A stretch of 64,000 nt of DNA from a gamma proteobacterium symbiont of Ctena orbiculata (GCA_003058495.1 QBVC01000017.1:62001-126000), one strand, 5' to 3'. Positions 32,789-44,601 are shown, numbered from the stretch's first letter. The notes: generated from the sequence alone by a model not told the origin. A program made the numbers and translations.

Positions 32789-34573
32789 ATGGATCTGCAA
32801 ACATTAACCTATATCGTGGTGGGCGCCACCTTCGCCCTCTACATCGGCATCGCCTTCTGGGCGCGTGCGGGAACCACCGGTGAGTTCTATGCCGCGGGTC
32901 GGGGTGTACACCCTGTGGCCAACGGTATGGCGACCGCGGCCGACTGGATGTCCGCTGCCTCCTTTATCTCCATGGCCGGCCTGATCGCCTTCAACGGCTA
33001 CGGTGCCTCGGTCTTCCTCATGGGATGGACCGGCGGTTACGTGCTCCTGGCGCTGCTGCTCGCACCCTATCTGCGTAAGTTCGGTAAGTTCACCGTGCCC
33101 GAGTTCATCGGTGATCGTTACTACTCGCGCACCGCGCGTATCGTCGCGGTCATCTGCCTGATCATCGCCTCGATCACCTATGTAATCGGACAGATGAAGG
33201 GTATCGGCGTCGCCTTCTCCCGCTTCCTCGAGACCGAATACGACACCGGCCTCTATATCGGCATGGGCATAGTATTCATCTACGCCGTATTGGGCGGTAT
33301 GAAGGGTATCACCTACACCCAGATCGCCCAGTACTGTGTATTGATCTTCGCCTACACCGTGCCCGCGATCTTCATCTCCCTGAACATCACCGGCAATCCT
33401 ATTCCGCAGTTGGGAATCGGCAGCACCATGGCCGACGGCTCAGGCACCTACATGATGGATCGTCTCGATCAGGTGGTCACCGATCTGGGCTTTACCCAGT
33501 ACACGACCCAGGTCATGGGCAGCAAGCTGAACATGTTTGTCTATACCCTCTCCCTGATGATCGGTACCGCGGGTCTGCCCCACGTCATCATCCGATTCTT
33601 CACCGTGCCCAAGGTCAAGGACGCCCGTTCCTCGGCCGGTTGGGCGCTGGTCTTCATCGCCATCCTCTACACCACGGCACCGGCTGTCGGTTCCATGGCC
33701 CGTCTGAACCTGATGAACACCATCCAGACCGGTGAGGTCGGCAGCGCCGAAGGCAACATCGAGATCGCCAAGGTGCCGCAGTGGATGACCAACTGGCAGA
33801 AGACCGGTCTGTTGACCTGGGAAGACAAGAACGGCGACGGCCGCATCCAGTACTACAACGACAAGAACGCGGACTTCGCAGCCAAGGCCGAGAGTTACGG
33901 TTGGAAGGGTAACGAGATGACCAAGGTCGACCGCGACATCATGGTCCTGGCCAACCCGGAAATCGCCAATCTGCCCAACTGGGTTATCGCCCTGGTGGTC
34001 GCCGGTGGTCTCGCGGCGGCGCTCTCCACCGCGGCCGGTCTGTTGCTGGCGATCTCCTCCTCCATCTCTCATGACCTCCTCAAGGGCGTCTTCATGCCCG
34101 ATATCTCTGAGAAGGCTGAGTTGCTGGCGGGACGTATCGCCATGGCGGGCGCCATCGCCCTGGCCGGATACTTCGGTCTCCATCCACCGGATTTCGCAGC
34201 CGGCACCGTGGCCATCGCCTTCGGTCTGGCGGCCAGCTCCATCTTCCCCGTGCTGATGATGGGCATCTTCTACAAGAAGATGAACCGGGCGGGTGCGATC
34301 TGGGGCATGATCTCCGGTATCGGCGTTACCATGCTTTATGTGTTCCAGCACAAGGGCATCATGTTCATCCCGGGTACTTCGTTCCTCGGTGACTTGGGTC
34401 CCAACTGGTTCCTCGGTATTTCGCCAAACGCCTTCGGTGCCATCGGTGCGATCGTGAACTTCGCTGTCGCCATCGCTGTCTCCAAGGTCACGGCTCCGCC
34501 GCCGGATCACATCCAGCACCTGGTGGAGGATATCCGCGTGCCCAAGGGTGCGGCAGGCGCCATCGATCACTAA
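32789..34573 (+). CDS. ActP-like cation/organic acid symporter (SSS family)
   Basis: 594 residues with 13 or so membrane helices, GGGGAAA RBS, and SSS signatures near the N-terminus (AAGRGVHPVANGMATAADWMS) and VPEFIGDRYYSRTARI. A large soluble insert at about 310-390 carries an EF-hand-like loop, DKNGDGRIQYYN near residue 347. Downstream acs and the DUF4212 partner point to acetate or a related short-chain acid as substrate. A rho-independent terminator follows, so transcription probably ends here. Confidence 0.9.
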   Translation: MDLQTLTYIVVGATFALYIGIAFWARAGTTGEFYAAGRGVHPVANGMATAADWMSAASFISMAGLIAFNGYGASVFLMGWTGGYVLLALLLAPYLRKFGKFTVPEFIGDRYYSRTARIVAVICLIIASITYVIGQMKGIGVAFSRFLETEYDTGLYIGMGIVFIYAVLGGMKGITYTQIAQYCVLIFAYTVPAIFISLNITGNPIPQLGIGSTMADGSGTYMMDRLDQVVTDLGFTQYTTQVMGSKLNMFVYTLSLMIGTAGLPHVIIRFFTVPKVKDARSSAGWALVFIAILYTTAPAVGSMARLNLMNTIQTGEVGSAEGNIEIAKVPQWMTNWQKTGLLTWEDKNGDGRIQYYNDKNADFAAKAESYGWKGNEMTKVDRDIMVLANPEIANLPNWVIALVVAGGLAAALSTAAGLLLAISSSISHDLLKGVFMPDISEKAELLAGRIAMAGAIALAGYFGLHPPDFAAGTVAIAFGLAASSIFPVLMMGIFYKKMNRAGAIWGMISGIGVTMLYVFQHKGIMFIPGTSFLGDLGPNWFLGISPNAFGAIGAIVNFAVAIAVSKVTAPPPDHIQHLVEDIRVPKGAAGAIDH

Positions 34574-34600
34574 TAAAAAACCATAAAGCTGCAACTGAGT

Positions 34601-34625
34601 GCCCCGCTTCGGCGGGGCCTTTTTG
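34601..34625 (+). terminator. Rho-independent terminator after the symporter
   Basis: Perfect stem GCCCCGC/GCGGGGC with TTCG loop, followed by CTTTTTG. It sits 28 bp after the symporter stop. Confidence 0.92.
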
Positions 34626-34750
34626 ACTGCAGCACAGACAAACGAGGTGGCTATTCACCAGCCTGAGGCAGTAGGCTGCTGAATAGTTACAAAACTAACT
34701 TTTTTCAGCATACTACTGGTATTCAATTCCAGTCGTATACGAGCCGCCCT

Positions 34751-36619
34751 ATGGAAATCGAACTGGTCGAGATTCGGGATTTTCTGGCACAACGTCCCCC
34801 ATTCGATGCCCTGCCTGAGGAGCAGCTCGATCAACTCCCCAAATCACTCGAAATACGCTATCTGCGACGAGGCAGCCTGTTCCCACCAGGCGATGCGGTA
34901 AAGGGCTATATCTATATCATCCGCAGCGGCGCCATCGAACTGCTCGATGAAGAGGACAATCTGATCGAAAAATTGGCCGAGGGCGGCATCTACACCACCG
35001 ACTGCCAGTTGATCGATTTCAGTCAGGTGACCCATGGCATCGCGGTGGAAGATACCCTGCTCTATCAACTCTCATGCGATGTGCTGAAGTCCCTGCGCAT
35101 GACCGAACCGGCCTTCGACCGTCACTTTTCCGAATCGATCAGGGACCGCCTGAAACAGGCGGTGCGCACCCTGCAGGTGAGCGGAGAAACCAGCCCCATT
35201 GCCGAGATGACGGTCGAGGTCTCCGACCTGATCAGGAAGTCGCCGGTCAGCATCGATATCAACAGCACCATCCGCCAGGCGGCGGAGCTGATGAGCGAAA
35301 AAAACGTCTCCTCGGTGATGATCATGGATGGGACGGAGCTGGCCGGCATCATCACCGACCGTGATCTGCGCAAACGCTGCATCGCGGCAGGCGTCTCCAG
35401 CGACCGGCCGGTGAGCCAGATCATGACCACCAATCTGGAGACCATCCAGGAAAGCACCATGGCGATCCAGGCGCTGATGACCATGACCCGGCTGCATGTG
35501 CACCACCTGCCGGTGAAACGGGGAGACAGCGTGGTCGGCATGTTGACCGCCACGGATCTGGCCCGACACCACTCCACCAACTCGGCCTTCCTCGCCAGCG
35601 ATATCCGCAAGGCCGCCACCGTGGAGGACCTGGCCCGGGTCAGTGAACGGCTTCCTGACCTGCAGTTCCAGCTTGCCAACTCCAATGCATCGGCACTCCA
35701 CATCGGCGAGGCGATCTCCTCCATCACCGACTCGCTCACCGCGCGTCTGATCGAAATGGCGGAGAGCGAGCTCGGCCCGCCACCGGTACGCTATGTCTGG
35801 TTGTGCGGTGGATCCCAGGCTCGCCGGGAGCAGACCTCTCACTCCGATCAGGACAATGCGATGCTGATCTCGGATGAGATGAAGCCGGAACATGCCGACT
35901 ATTTCGAGATCCTGGCGAAGCGCGTATCGGACGGTCTCAACGCATGCGGCTTCGTCTACTGCCCCGGCAACGCCATGGCGACGAATCCGAAATGGCGCCA
36001 GACCCTGCAGATCTGGCGTAAGTATTTCAATACCTGGATCAACAAACCCGAGCCGATGGCGTTGATGCTCTCCAGCATCTTTTTCGATCTGCGCCCTGTC
36101 TACGGCGAGGTCGAGATATTCAATGAGCTACGCTCCGATATTCTGAGCAAAACCCGTGGTCACGGAATCTTCACCGCTTTTATGGCGGCGAATGCCCTGC
36201 ACCATCGGCCGCCGCTCGGTTTTTTCCGCACCTTCGTGCTGATTCATGGCGGCAAGCACGACGACACCTTCGACATCAAACATCGCGGCATCGTCCCGAT
36301 CACCGATATCGCCCGTGTCTTCGCCCTTGACCAGGGACTGCCCCAGGTGAATACCACGGAACGCCTGGAGGCGGCGGCGGAGACCACCGTGCTAAGCCGC
36401 GACATGGGGGAGAACCTGGTCGATGCGCTGGAGTTCATCGCCAGTATCCGCATCTACCATCAGGCCGAGCAGATCCGCAAAGGCCTGAAACCCGACAACT
36501 ATATGTCTCCGGAGGAGCTGTCCGATCTCGAACGCAAGCACCTGAAGGATGCCTTCCGGGTGATCCAGGAGATGCAGGATGCGATGGAGAACCGATACCA
36601 GGGAGGGCGCTTCGTATAG
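34751..36619 (+). CDS. CNMP-CBS-DUF294 nucleotidyltransferase-like protein
   Basis: 622 residues. Cyclic-nucleotide-binding-like fold at 15-130, paired CBS domains at about 155-275, a DUF294 nucleotidyltransferase-like domain with GGSQARREQTSHSDQDNAM near 355-375, and a DUF294 C-terminal substrate-binding domain. The GSxxR...DxD nucleotidyltransferase pattern is largely preserved (GSQARRE, SDQDN). Homologues sit beside acetate permeases in Pseudomonas and others. It probably senses nucleotides and regulates acetate metabolism; the reaction is unknown. The next gene starts 2 bp after its stop. Confidence 0.9.
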   Translation: MEIELVEIRDFLAQRPPFDALPEEQLDQLPKSLEIRYLRRGSLFPPGDAVKGYIYIIRSGAIELLDEEDNLIEKLAEGGIYTTDCQLIDFSQVTHGIAVEDTLLYQLSCDVLKSLRMTEPAFDRHFSESIRDRLKQAVRTLQVSGETSPIAEMTVEVSDLIRKSPVSIDINSTIRQAAELMSEKNVSSVMIMDGTELAGIITDRDLRKRCIAAGVSSDRPVSQIMTTNLETIQESTMAIQALMTMTRLHVHHLPVKRGDSVVGMLTATDLARHHSTNSAFLASDIRKAATVEDLARVSERLPDLQFQLANSNASALHIGEAISSITDSLTARLIEMAESELGPPPVRYVWLCGGSQARREQTSHSDQDNAMLISDEMKPEHADYFEILAKRVSDGLNACGFVYCPGNAMATNPKWRQTLQIWRKYFNTWINKPEPMALMLSSIFFDLRPVYGEVEIFNELRSDILSKTRGHGIFTAFMAANALHHRPPLGFFRTFVLIHGGKHDDTFDIKHRGIVPITDIARVFALDQGLPQVNTTERLEAAAETTVLSRDMGENLVDALEFIASIRIYHQAEQIRKGLKPDNYMSPEELSDLERKHLKDAFRVIQEMQDAMENRYQGGRFV

Positions 36620-36621
36620 CC

Positions 36622-37314
36622 ATGCTGACAAGATTTCTCGGTCTCGATTCGATAAGAAAAAGGGCGCTGGCAAAGGCCGAGCCTGGAATCCTGCATGACT
36701 ATCTCTCGACGCCCTTGACCGCGAAGACAACCCAATGCGAGCAGCTCTCTATCGTCTCCCTGGATCTCGAGACCACCGGCCTCGATCCAAACAAGGACAA
36801 GATCCTCAGTTTCGGCCTGGTGGAGATGGAGCATATGACCATCAAGCTCGAGACCGCCCGACATCAGTTGATCACGATCAACGAGGAGATCCCGGAGCAG
36901 TCGGCGGTAATCCACCAGATTACCGACGACCAGGCAGCCACCGGCGTCTCGATCCATGATGCCCTGCAGGAACTGCTGCAGCGCATGGCCGGCAAGGTCA
37001 TGCTGGTGCACTATTCCGCGATAGAGCAGAATTTCATTAGCAACGCCTGTCAAAAGCTGTTCGGCGCGCCCTTCGTCATACCGATCATCGACACCCTGGT
37101 GCTGGCCCAGCGCCTGTTCGAGCGCCGCAATCACACCATCCAGCCAGGGGACCTGCGCCTGTTCAACCTGCGCCCGCGATACAATCTGCCCAATTACAAA
37201 GCACACAACGCGTTGAGCGACGCTGTCGCCACCGCCGAACTCTTTCTGGCCATGGCATCAGAGATGGTGCCACAGCCAAGTCAATGTCAACTCAAGCGTT
37301 TTCTTACACGCTGA
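36622..37314 (+). CDS. DEDDh 3'-5' exonuclease (DnaQ-like)
   Basis: 230 residues. Exonuclease motif I VSLDLETTGLDP (about 48-60), motif II region VMLVHYSAIEQNF and motif III HNALSDAVATAEL with H and D of DEDDh. It resembles the stand-alone epsilon-like exonucleases encoded after DUF294 genes in acetate-permease operons. It is tightly linked to the preceding gene (2-bp gap). Nucleic acid or nucleotide substrate not known. Confidence 0.88.
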   Translation: MLTRFLGLDSIRKRALAKAEPGILHDYLSTPLTAKTTQCEQLSIVSLDLETTGLDPNKDKILSFGLVEMEHMTIKLETARHQLITINEEIPEQSAVIHQITDDQAATGVSIHDALQELLQRMAGKVMLVHYSAIEQNFISNACQKLFGAPFVIPIIDTLVLAQRLFERRNHTIQPGDLRLFNLRPRYNLPNYKAHNALSDAVATAELFLAMASEMVPQPSQCQLKRFLTR

Positions 37315-37417
37315 CAGGCAATAGAATGATGCGATCATTAGAGAAAAAGCGTTGTATCAGTTCGGATTTTCAGTTTAGGGAATACGCTTGCATGCCTCTC
37401 TACGCTAATTCGACATA

Positions 37418-37431
37418 CAGATAGTTATCTG
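37418..37431. promoter_or_regulatory. Palindrome upstream of acs
   Basis: CAGATAGTTATCTG, a 5-bp inverted repeat with 4-bp spacer, 37 bp before the acs start. It is not the GTTAC..GTAAC motif. Weak evidence of regulation. Confidence 0.25.
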
Positions 37432-37468
37432 CAGTTGAGAATGAATAACCACCGTTGAGGAGAATCCA

Positions 37469-39415
<1,947 letters not shown>

Positions 39416-39426
39416 CATGCGGGCAA

Positions 39427-39453
39427 CCGCCGGCCAGCGCTGCTGACCGGCGG
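39427..39453. repeat. Palindrome downstream of acs
   Basis: Near-perfect palindrome with arms CCGCCGGCCAGC and GCTGACCGGCGG, 11 bp after the acs stop. No T-run follows. Could form a 3' hairpin. Confidence 0.55.
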
Positions 39454-39478
39454 ATAGGTGCGGCCCCAACCGAAAAGG

Positions 39479-39507
39479 CCCCGTCGCTGGGCATGCCAGC
39501 GATGGGG
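39479..39507. repeat. Second palindrome downstream of acs
   Basis: Arms CCCCGTCGCTGG and CCAGCGATGGGG with loop GCATG. No T-run. Tandem hairpins may jointly mark the end of the acs transcript. Confidence 0.55.
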
Positions 39508-39595
39508 CGCCACCCCGGGCTGATTGCCGTTGCTGTCAGACGCTGGCTGTTGATCAACGCTGCAGAGTAAACCGCTTTCGCATACAATCGATCTC

Positions 39596-40159
39596 ATGAA
39601 TCTCAAACTTCCCTCCTTCTACAAACGCTTCCTGATATTCTTCATTGTCATCGGCCCCATATTCTGGCTGGTATTCACGGAAGACGGACAACGCCGCACA
39701 GACATCGTGCTGCTGACCCTGTGGGGAGAGGATGAGATCGCCTTGAATCTGAAAGCGCTCCACAACCAGGTCAAGGAGGAGGAGCTGAAACAGATCTTTC
39801 CCGATCTCTCCTGGACCTGCGAAGATGAAACAAGCAATTTCGGCAATCGATTGTGCGCCAGCCGGATCGGCATATACAACGATATCCCCGCTCGCTACAT
39901 CACCGTTTTTTTCCATGACCACTGGCTCAACGGCGTTAAAATCGGCTATCGCGGCAACTATCACGAACTCCTGAAACAACAGCTATGGCAGCAACTCGGT
40001 GCGCCGGCCAACAGCGATTCACAGCTCTCCGTCATCGAGGGAATGGAGTCCGTGCTGCACTGGGTGACTGAATCCGGAAACGTCATTCTCAAGGAATCGC
40101 TGAATGAGGGAGAGGAGGCCGCGCTCTTCTGGCTCTCCTTCGCGATGCTCTCCGGATGA
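39596..40159 (+). CDS. Membrane-anchored protein of unknown function
   Basis: 187 residues. An N-terminal hydrophobic segment (10-27, FLIFFIVIGPIFWLVF) anchors it, with the rest predicted periplasmic. Two cysteines (CEDE, NRLCAS) could pair. A mixed alpha/beta pattern with FHDHWLNGVKIGYRGNYHELL is seen, but no family is recognised. RBS is weak. It is the only plus-strand gene before a convergent minus-strand gene. Unknown function. Confidence 0.65.
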   Translation: MNLKLPSFYKRFLIFFIVIGPIFWLVFTEDGQRRTDIVLLTLWGEDEIALNLKALHNQVKEEELKQIFPDLSWTCEDETSNFGNRLCASRIGIYNDIPARYITVFFHDHWLNGVKIGYRGNYHELLKQQLWQQLGAPANSDSQLSVIEGMESVLHWVTESGNVILKESLNEGEEAALFWLSFAMLSG

Positions 40160-40171
40160 CTGGCTCCGCGC

Positions 40172-40543
40172 TTAGAAGGCGTAATAGGAGTCGTGCAGAA
40201 AACGCTTGAAGTGGCACATGATCTGTTTCGGAATCATGCGCTCGGCCTGGAGGCGGTGTTGATGAATTTCATCCGTTGTCTGTTGATCACTCAACAGCTG
40301 AGCCCGCTCGATCGCTTGATGCACATCCTCTTCCAGGGCGATGCCGTCGCGGTGTTTGACGACGCTGTATACCGCCATCACTGCAATCTGTTCTTCCAGT
40401 CCCATTTCGCATTGATTGTCGAGAATCGACAGCATCAGGGTGGTGACACAGTCAACCTGAAGCGGGTCCAGGGTGATGGTGTCGGCCCAGGCAGCCGCTG
40501 GATGTGGTGCATCGAATGAAGCTATGGCATCTTCTACTAACAC
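40172..40543 (-). CDS. Small soluble protein of unknown function
   Basis: 123 residues from a GTG start preceded by AGAGGTG at good spacing. Acidic, mainly helical, no signal peptide or motif recognised; cysteines in VDCVTTL, NQCEMG and IMCHF are scattered. It lies convergent to the membrane-anchored unknown protein, 12 bp away. Function unknown. Confidence 0.55.
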   Translation of the reverse strand: MLVEDAIASFDAPHPAAAWADTITLDPLQVDCVTTLMLSILDNQCEMGLEEQIAVMAVYSVVKHRDGIALEEDVHQAIERAQLLSDQQTTDEIHQHRLQAERMIPKQIMCHFKRFLHDSYYAF

Positions 40544-40721
40544 GGTATGAACACCTCTAACTAAGGTTCTTCAATCTATATGCTAGTTCGATCAGGGAGA
40601 AATGCTCGGTAATTTTTCACAGCTGTTCAAATTTCACAAAATATCACGCTCCCCGACCTCCCCCCAAAGCGTGGCATGGAAAACTTAGCCAGCAATAGGG
40701 CCAATGTTGAGTCGAGGTATG

Positions 40722-41225
40722 TTATTTGAGATCCAGGCTATGCCTCACCTCTCCATGCTGATCGACGATATCGAGCCGCGTGTAATTGCCCTTGGCGACC
40801 CGCAGGTAGAGACAGGGATAGGTCAGCGTCTGAATCTGCACCGAACCGGGCTTTGGCTGTAGCCACTCCAAGGCAACCCTTGCCCTGTCGGAGGAGACCT
40901 CGAGGTTGTCGGATATCAGTCTAAGTCCATAGCCACCGCTCGGTTGCTGCCCCATATTGACGCTGACTATCCAGAAGGATTCCGATGCAGGATCGTTTTC
41001 CGGGCGCTTCTGTTGTCCGGCGCCGATCCTTGCATTGTCCGCCTCTCTCGATGAGCTATCGGTTACCAGATGCACGCCCGCGGTCTGGTCGATACTGCAT
41101 AGATATCCCTTCTCCAGCACGCTGACCGATAATGAAGCCATTGTATTGCATCCGCATAGAACCGTTGCCATCAGTCCCAGACAACACCGTCCAATCATGT
41201 TAATCAACTTCATCTTTTGCATCAT
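40722..41225 (-). CDS. PrcB-like lipoprotein downstream of subtilisin
   Basis: 167 residues from the ATG at 41225, preceded by GGAG at 6 bp. The longer frame from 41276 would overlap the protease stop but gives a poor signal peptide. Lipobox LMATVLCGC marks a lipoprotein. The mature part has FWIVSVNMGQQPSGGYGLRL, the SGGY core of the PrcB_C domain, with conserved C and Y around YPCLYLRV. In Treponema dentilisin PrcB is encoded with a subtilisin-like protease and is needed for it. The same pairing occurs here, so it may be a chaperone or regulator of that protease. Confidence 0.72.
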   Translation of the reverse strand: MMQKMKLINMIGRCCLGLMATVLCGCNTMASLSVSVLEKGYLCSIDQTAGVHLVTDSSSREADNARIGAGQQKRPENDPASESFWIVSVNMGQQPSGGYGLRLISDNLEVSSDRARVALEWLQPKPGSVQIQTLTYPCLYLRVAKGNYTRLDIVDQHGEVRHSLDLK

Positions 41226-41272
41226 CCCGGTCTCCAGTTTGGCATCCAGTGGCGGCTGGCCATCCGCTCTTG

Positions 41273-43831
41273 TCATTCCGCATCGAGGCGCCTCAACAAC
41301 AGCGACCGGGCCCCACTCCCGAGGGATTGCGAACTGCTCGGAGACTGGTATTCGTAGGAGGTGGCGAAATCGCGATCGGCGATATCACTGGTTGTAACCT
41401 CGATTATGCTGGGCTGCGAGGCGGTGGCATAGGCGCCGCAAGATTCACCGGCATCGCAGATGATGCCATCCATGTCCATGTCGGATCCGGCAAAGATTAT
41501 GTAGTTGCCCGATGTCACATCGCTGAAGCTGTAGTTGACACTCTCTCCCACCGCATCCACCTGGAATTGCTGTAATACTGAATTGGTTGCGTTGTTCACC
41601 AAAAGCACATAGTGAATGCCCGCATCCCCGCTAATCGTGGTATCCAGGACCTGCATGATCACCTCCACGGTGGAGTTCGCAGTTCCGGCACTGATCTGGA
41701 TGGATCCCGAATAGGTTCCGGCGGCCACCCCGGTGCGATCGACGACCGCGCTGTAACTGCCGTAACCCGAGCTGTCGACCTGGTTGGCCTGAAGGCTCAA
41801 CCAATCGATATTTTCCGTAATCTGAACGCTTCCGAGATCGCCGCCGATCTGTTCTATGAAGAGCGTAGCGGTCTGCAGGCTGTGAGAGAAGCTCAAGCTC
41901 TGCGGATTGACACTCAGGGCGGGATCCACGGGAACGCCCCCACCGCCCCGTTGCTGCGCCGCGTCCACCGCCTTGAAGGCATCGATCAGGCCATGCCCGA
42001 AGAGATCGTCCCTACCCGTGTCGCCAAGATCGTTGGTCAGCTCTCCCGCCGCCAGCAGGAGATCGAACTCCGCCGGTGTCATCGCGGGATATACCGCCTT
42101 CATCAGCGCCGCCACGCCGGCAACATGGGGTGACGCCATCGAGGTTCCATTGTAGAACACCAGCTGGTAGCTGAGGGTATCGGTTGAGTCGTCCGCACCC
42201 GCGCTCAAGATGCCATCGGGTCTTGAATCACCATTGAGATCGACCCGCAGATCGCCCCCCGGAGCCGCCACATCGATCATGCTGCCGAAGTTGGAATAGA
42301 AAGCGAGATCGCGATTGATGTCCACCGCGCTCACCGATACCACGCCTTCATAGGAGGCCGGATAGGAGAGTTGCGAGGTGGTCTCGTTTCCCGCCGCCGC
42401 AACGATGATAACGCCCTCGGCGCGGGCCGCCGCCACCGCGTCCCGTGTGGTCTGGTTGTCGGCGCTGCCGCCAAGGCTCAGGTTGATGATATCCGCCGCC
42501 TGGGCGGGCAGCGTGCCGGACGCATTCGGCAGTCCGGCGGCGAATCGTATCCCCTCTGCCAGGTCGAGGCTGTTGCCCCCATCCTTACCCAGCACGCGGA
42601 TAGGCATGATTCGGCTGTTCCAGGCAACACCGGCGGCGCCCCGCGAGTCGTTGCTGCTCGCCGCCACGGTAGCGGCCACATGGGTGCCGTGAAAGGATGA
42701 TGAGATCCCCTCCTGGACCGCATCCCCATCGTCATTGGGATTGCTGTCGATACCGTCGCCGTCACCCGCATTCTCCGGATCGGAGATAAAGTCGTAACCC
42801 TCGGTGAGCTGTCCGAGCATCTCCGGATGAGTGAGGAGCACCCCGGTGTCGATGACCGCGACAATCACGCTGTTGTCCCCGGTGGTGATATCCCAGGCCT
42901 GGGGCAGGTTAATCTGCGGGTAGTGCCACTGCAGATTATAGTGGGTATCATTCGGCGTCAGCGACGGACGCACGATATAGTTGGGCTCTGCGTACGCTAC
43001 ATCACCCCGTTTTCGCAATCCCTTTACCGCATAGAGGGTTTCAAGCTTCCGCTGTTGCAGCTCGCTCAGTTGCAGATCGCTCCCGCTGCGCATCGCCAGG
43101 GTCGATTCGGGCTCGATCAACCTCAAGCGCTGCACGCCTTCGCTGTAGGAGGTCGGGTCGAATTCGAACTGTTGCAACTGGGGGTCCTGCCCCCGCGCCT
43201 GCAGCGGCAGGCCGTTGAAGCGGGCCAGGACCTCCTGCGGCAGGAAATCATCGGAGAGTCTGAGTGCCGCCGAGGGCGTCTCCGAGTCGGGGGTCAAGCC
43301 AACGGACAGCAGATAGTTGGAAGCGCCGGTATAGGCGAAGACATTGACGTAGTACTGTCCATCCTGAGGAATCAGCAGCGATTCAAACTGGGTCTCCCCC
43401 ACCGAGGCGTCGACCAGTAGCCCATTGATATCATAGAGAAATAGATCCAGATCCGCCCCGCTGCTCTGATCCGCGATATTGAGCAGCAGGGTCTGACCCG
43501 CCTGCATATCGATGAGAAAGTAGTCATCGGTGTCTCCCGTGGAGAATGAGTTACCAGACGCACCTTGCAGACGCTGGTTCACATATCCGCCGATATTGAC
43601 AGGATTCGGCACCACCTGGGCCGAGGTCCGGGGATGGTTGGGGATCGGTACGGACTCCACATCGTTGACATCACTGTCGGTAACGACGAAGGAAGGGACG
43701 ATCAATTTACCACTGATGTTTACACCCGAAACGTCATCGCCACCGCCGCCGCCCCCCCCGCCGCAGGCGGAGATGAGGGAGGCCGCCATCAGGGAGAGGC
43801 CTGCCTTTGTCAGTTTTTCCAATCGAATCAT
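41273..43831 (-). CDS. Subtilisin-family (S8) lipoprotein protease
   Basis: 852 residues from ATG 43831, with GGAG ahead of it. The lipobox is LISACGG followed by a poly-Gly run. A PPC-like beta domain lies at about 85-175 (DDYFLIDMQAGQTLLLNI). An inhibitor-like propeptide stretch precedes the catalytic domain, whose triad is D328 (VIDTGV), H381 (FHGTHVA) and S564 (NGTSMASPHVAG). C-terminal beta domains of BACON type may follow residue 630 (NPQSLSFS; IDWLSLQA). It would act at the outer membrane or be surface-exposed. A PrcB-like lipoprotein follows 47 bp downstream. Confidence 0.93.
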   Translation of the reverse strand: MIRLEKLTKAGLSLMAASLISACGGGGGGGGDDVSGVNISGKLIVPSFVVTDSDVNDVESVPIPNHPRTSAQVVPNPVNIGGYVNQRLQGASGNSFSTGDTDDYFLIDMQAGQTLLLNIADQSSGADLDLFLYDINGLLVDASVGETQFESLLIPQDGQYYVNVFAYTGASNYLLSVGLTPDSETPSAALRLSDDFLPQEVLARFNGLPLQARGQDPQLQQFEFDPTSYSEGVQRLRLIEPESTLAMRSGSDLQLSELQQRKLETLYAVKGLRKRGDVAYAEPNYIVRPSLTPNDTHYNLQWHYPQINLPQAWDITTGDNSVIVAVIDTGVLLTHPEMLGQLTEGYDFISDPENAGDGDGIDSNPNDDGDAVQEGISSSFHGTHVAATVAASSNDSRGAAGVAWNSRIMPIRVLGKDGGNSLDLAEGIRFAAGLPNASGTLPAQAADIINLSLGGSADNQTTRDAVAAARAEGVIIVAAAGNETTSQLSYPASYEGVVSVSAVDINRDLAFYSNFGSMIDVAAPGGDLRVDLNGDSRPDGILSAGADDSTDTLSYQLVFYNGTSMASPHVAGVAALMKAVYPAMTPAEFDLLLAAGELTNDLGDTGRDDLFGHGLIDAFKAVDAAQQRGGGGVPVDPALSVNPQSLSFSHSLQTATLFIEQIGGDLGSVQITENIDWLSLQANQVDSSGYGSYSAVVDRTGVAAGTYSGSIQISAGTANSTVEVIMQVLDTTISGDAGIHYVLLVNNATNSVLQQFQVDAVGESVNYSFSDVTSGNYIIFAGSDMDMDGIICDAGESCGAYATASQPSIIEVTTSDIADRDFATSYEYQSPSSSQSLGSGARSLLLRRLDAE

Positions 43832-44106
43832 CTTGCCTGCTCCCACGATTCTTCATGCAGATCTTGATTAGACGGTAGATGTTGTGATTGTAAATTGAAG
43901 CCTTTTCCATTTCAAAGAAGGCTGTTCATTGTCTCCGGCGCTATCACATATTTCGCGACCGAATGCTATTCTTTCGACAGCGGTCGACAACCGGTGCTGC
44001 CGCCTTGATCCTGTCTGCCGGTTCAGACTGAAGTCACAATCAGATAGGGTTTTTAGCCGATAAACCACCTGAAATTCCAATGCAATAGCCTGGCCCGGTA
44101 GAGAAA

Positions 44107-44601
44107 ATGGGACGATACAAGCCACCTGCTCCAGCAAAATCCCCCTATATCACCCAAGCGGGATACGAGCTGCTCAAAGAGGAGGAGCAAAAACTTTGGG
44201 GCCGCCGGCGCAAAGTCGCCCAGGCATTGGCCGCGGCGGCTGCCGAGGGCGACCGCTCCGAGAATGCAGAGTACATCTATCGCAAGAAAGAGCTGCGGGA
44301 GATCGACCGGCGCATCCGCTACCTGCAGCAGCGGCTGCCGGTTCTCAAGATCGTGAATCAGCCGCCGAGCAATCGGCAACAGGTCTTTTTCTCCGCCTGG
44401 GTGGCGTTGGAGGATGCAGCGGGAGCGCAACAGACCTATCGCATTGTCGGTCCAGACGAGATCGGTCAGCAAACCGACTACATCAGCCTCGACTCACCCC
44501 TTGCCCAGGCAATGATGAGACGTGCTCTGGACGATCAGGTCGAAGTCGAGACACCCGCGGGGACAAAACAGTACTGGATTGTCGATATCCGCTATGAGTG
44601 A
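44107..44601 (+). CDS. greB: Transcript cleavage factor GreB
   Basis: 164 residues. N-terminal coiled coil with the tip acidic motif GDRSENAEYIYRKKELREID and a C-terminal FKBP-like domain. It rescues backtracked RNA polymerase. Basic patch residues RRRKVAQAL favour GreB over GreA. Divergent from the protease gene. Confidence 0.95.
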   Translation: MGRYKPPAPAKSPYITQAGYELLKEEEQKLWGRRRKVAQALAAAAAEGDRSENAEYIYRKKELREIDRRIRYLQQRLPVLKIVNQPPSNRQQVFFSAWVALEDAAGAQQTYRIVGPDEIGQQTDYISLDSPLAQAMMRRALDDQVEVETPAGTKQYWIVDIRYE

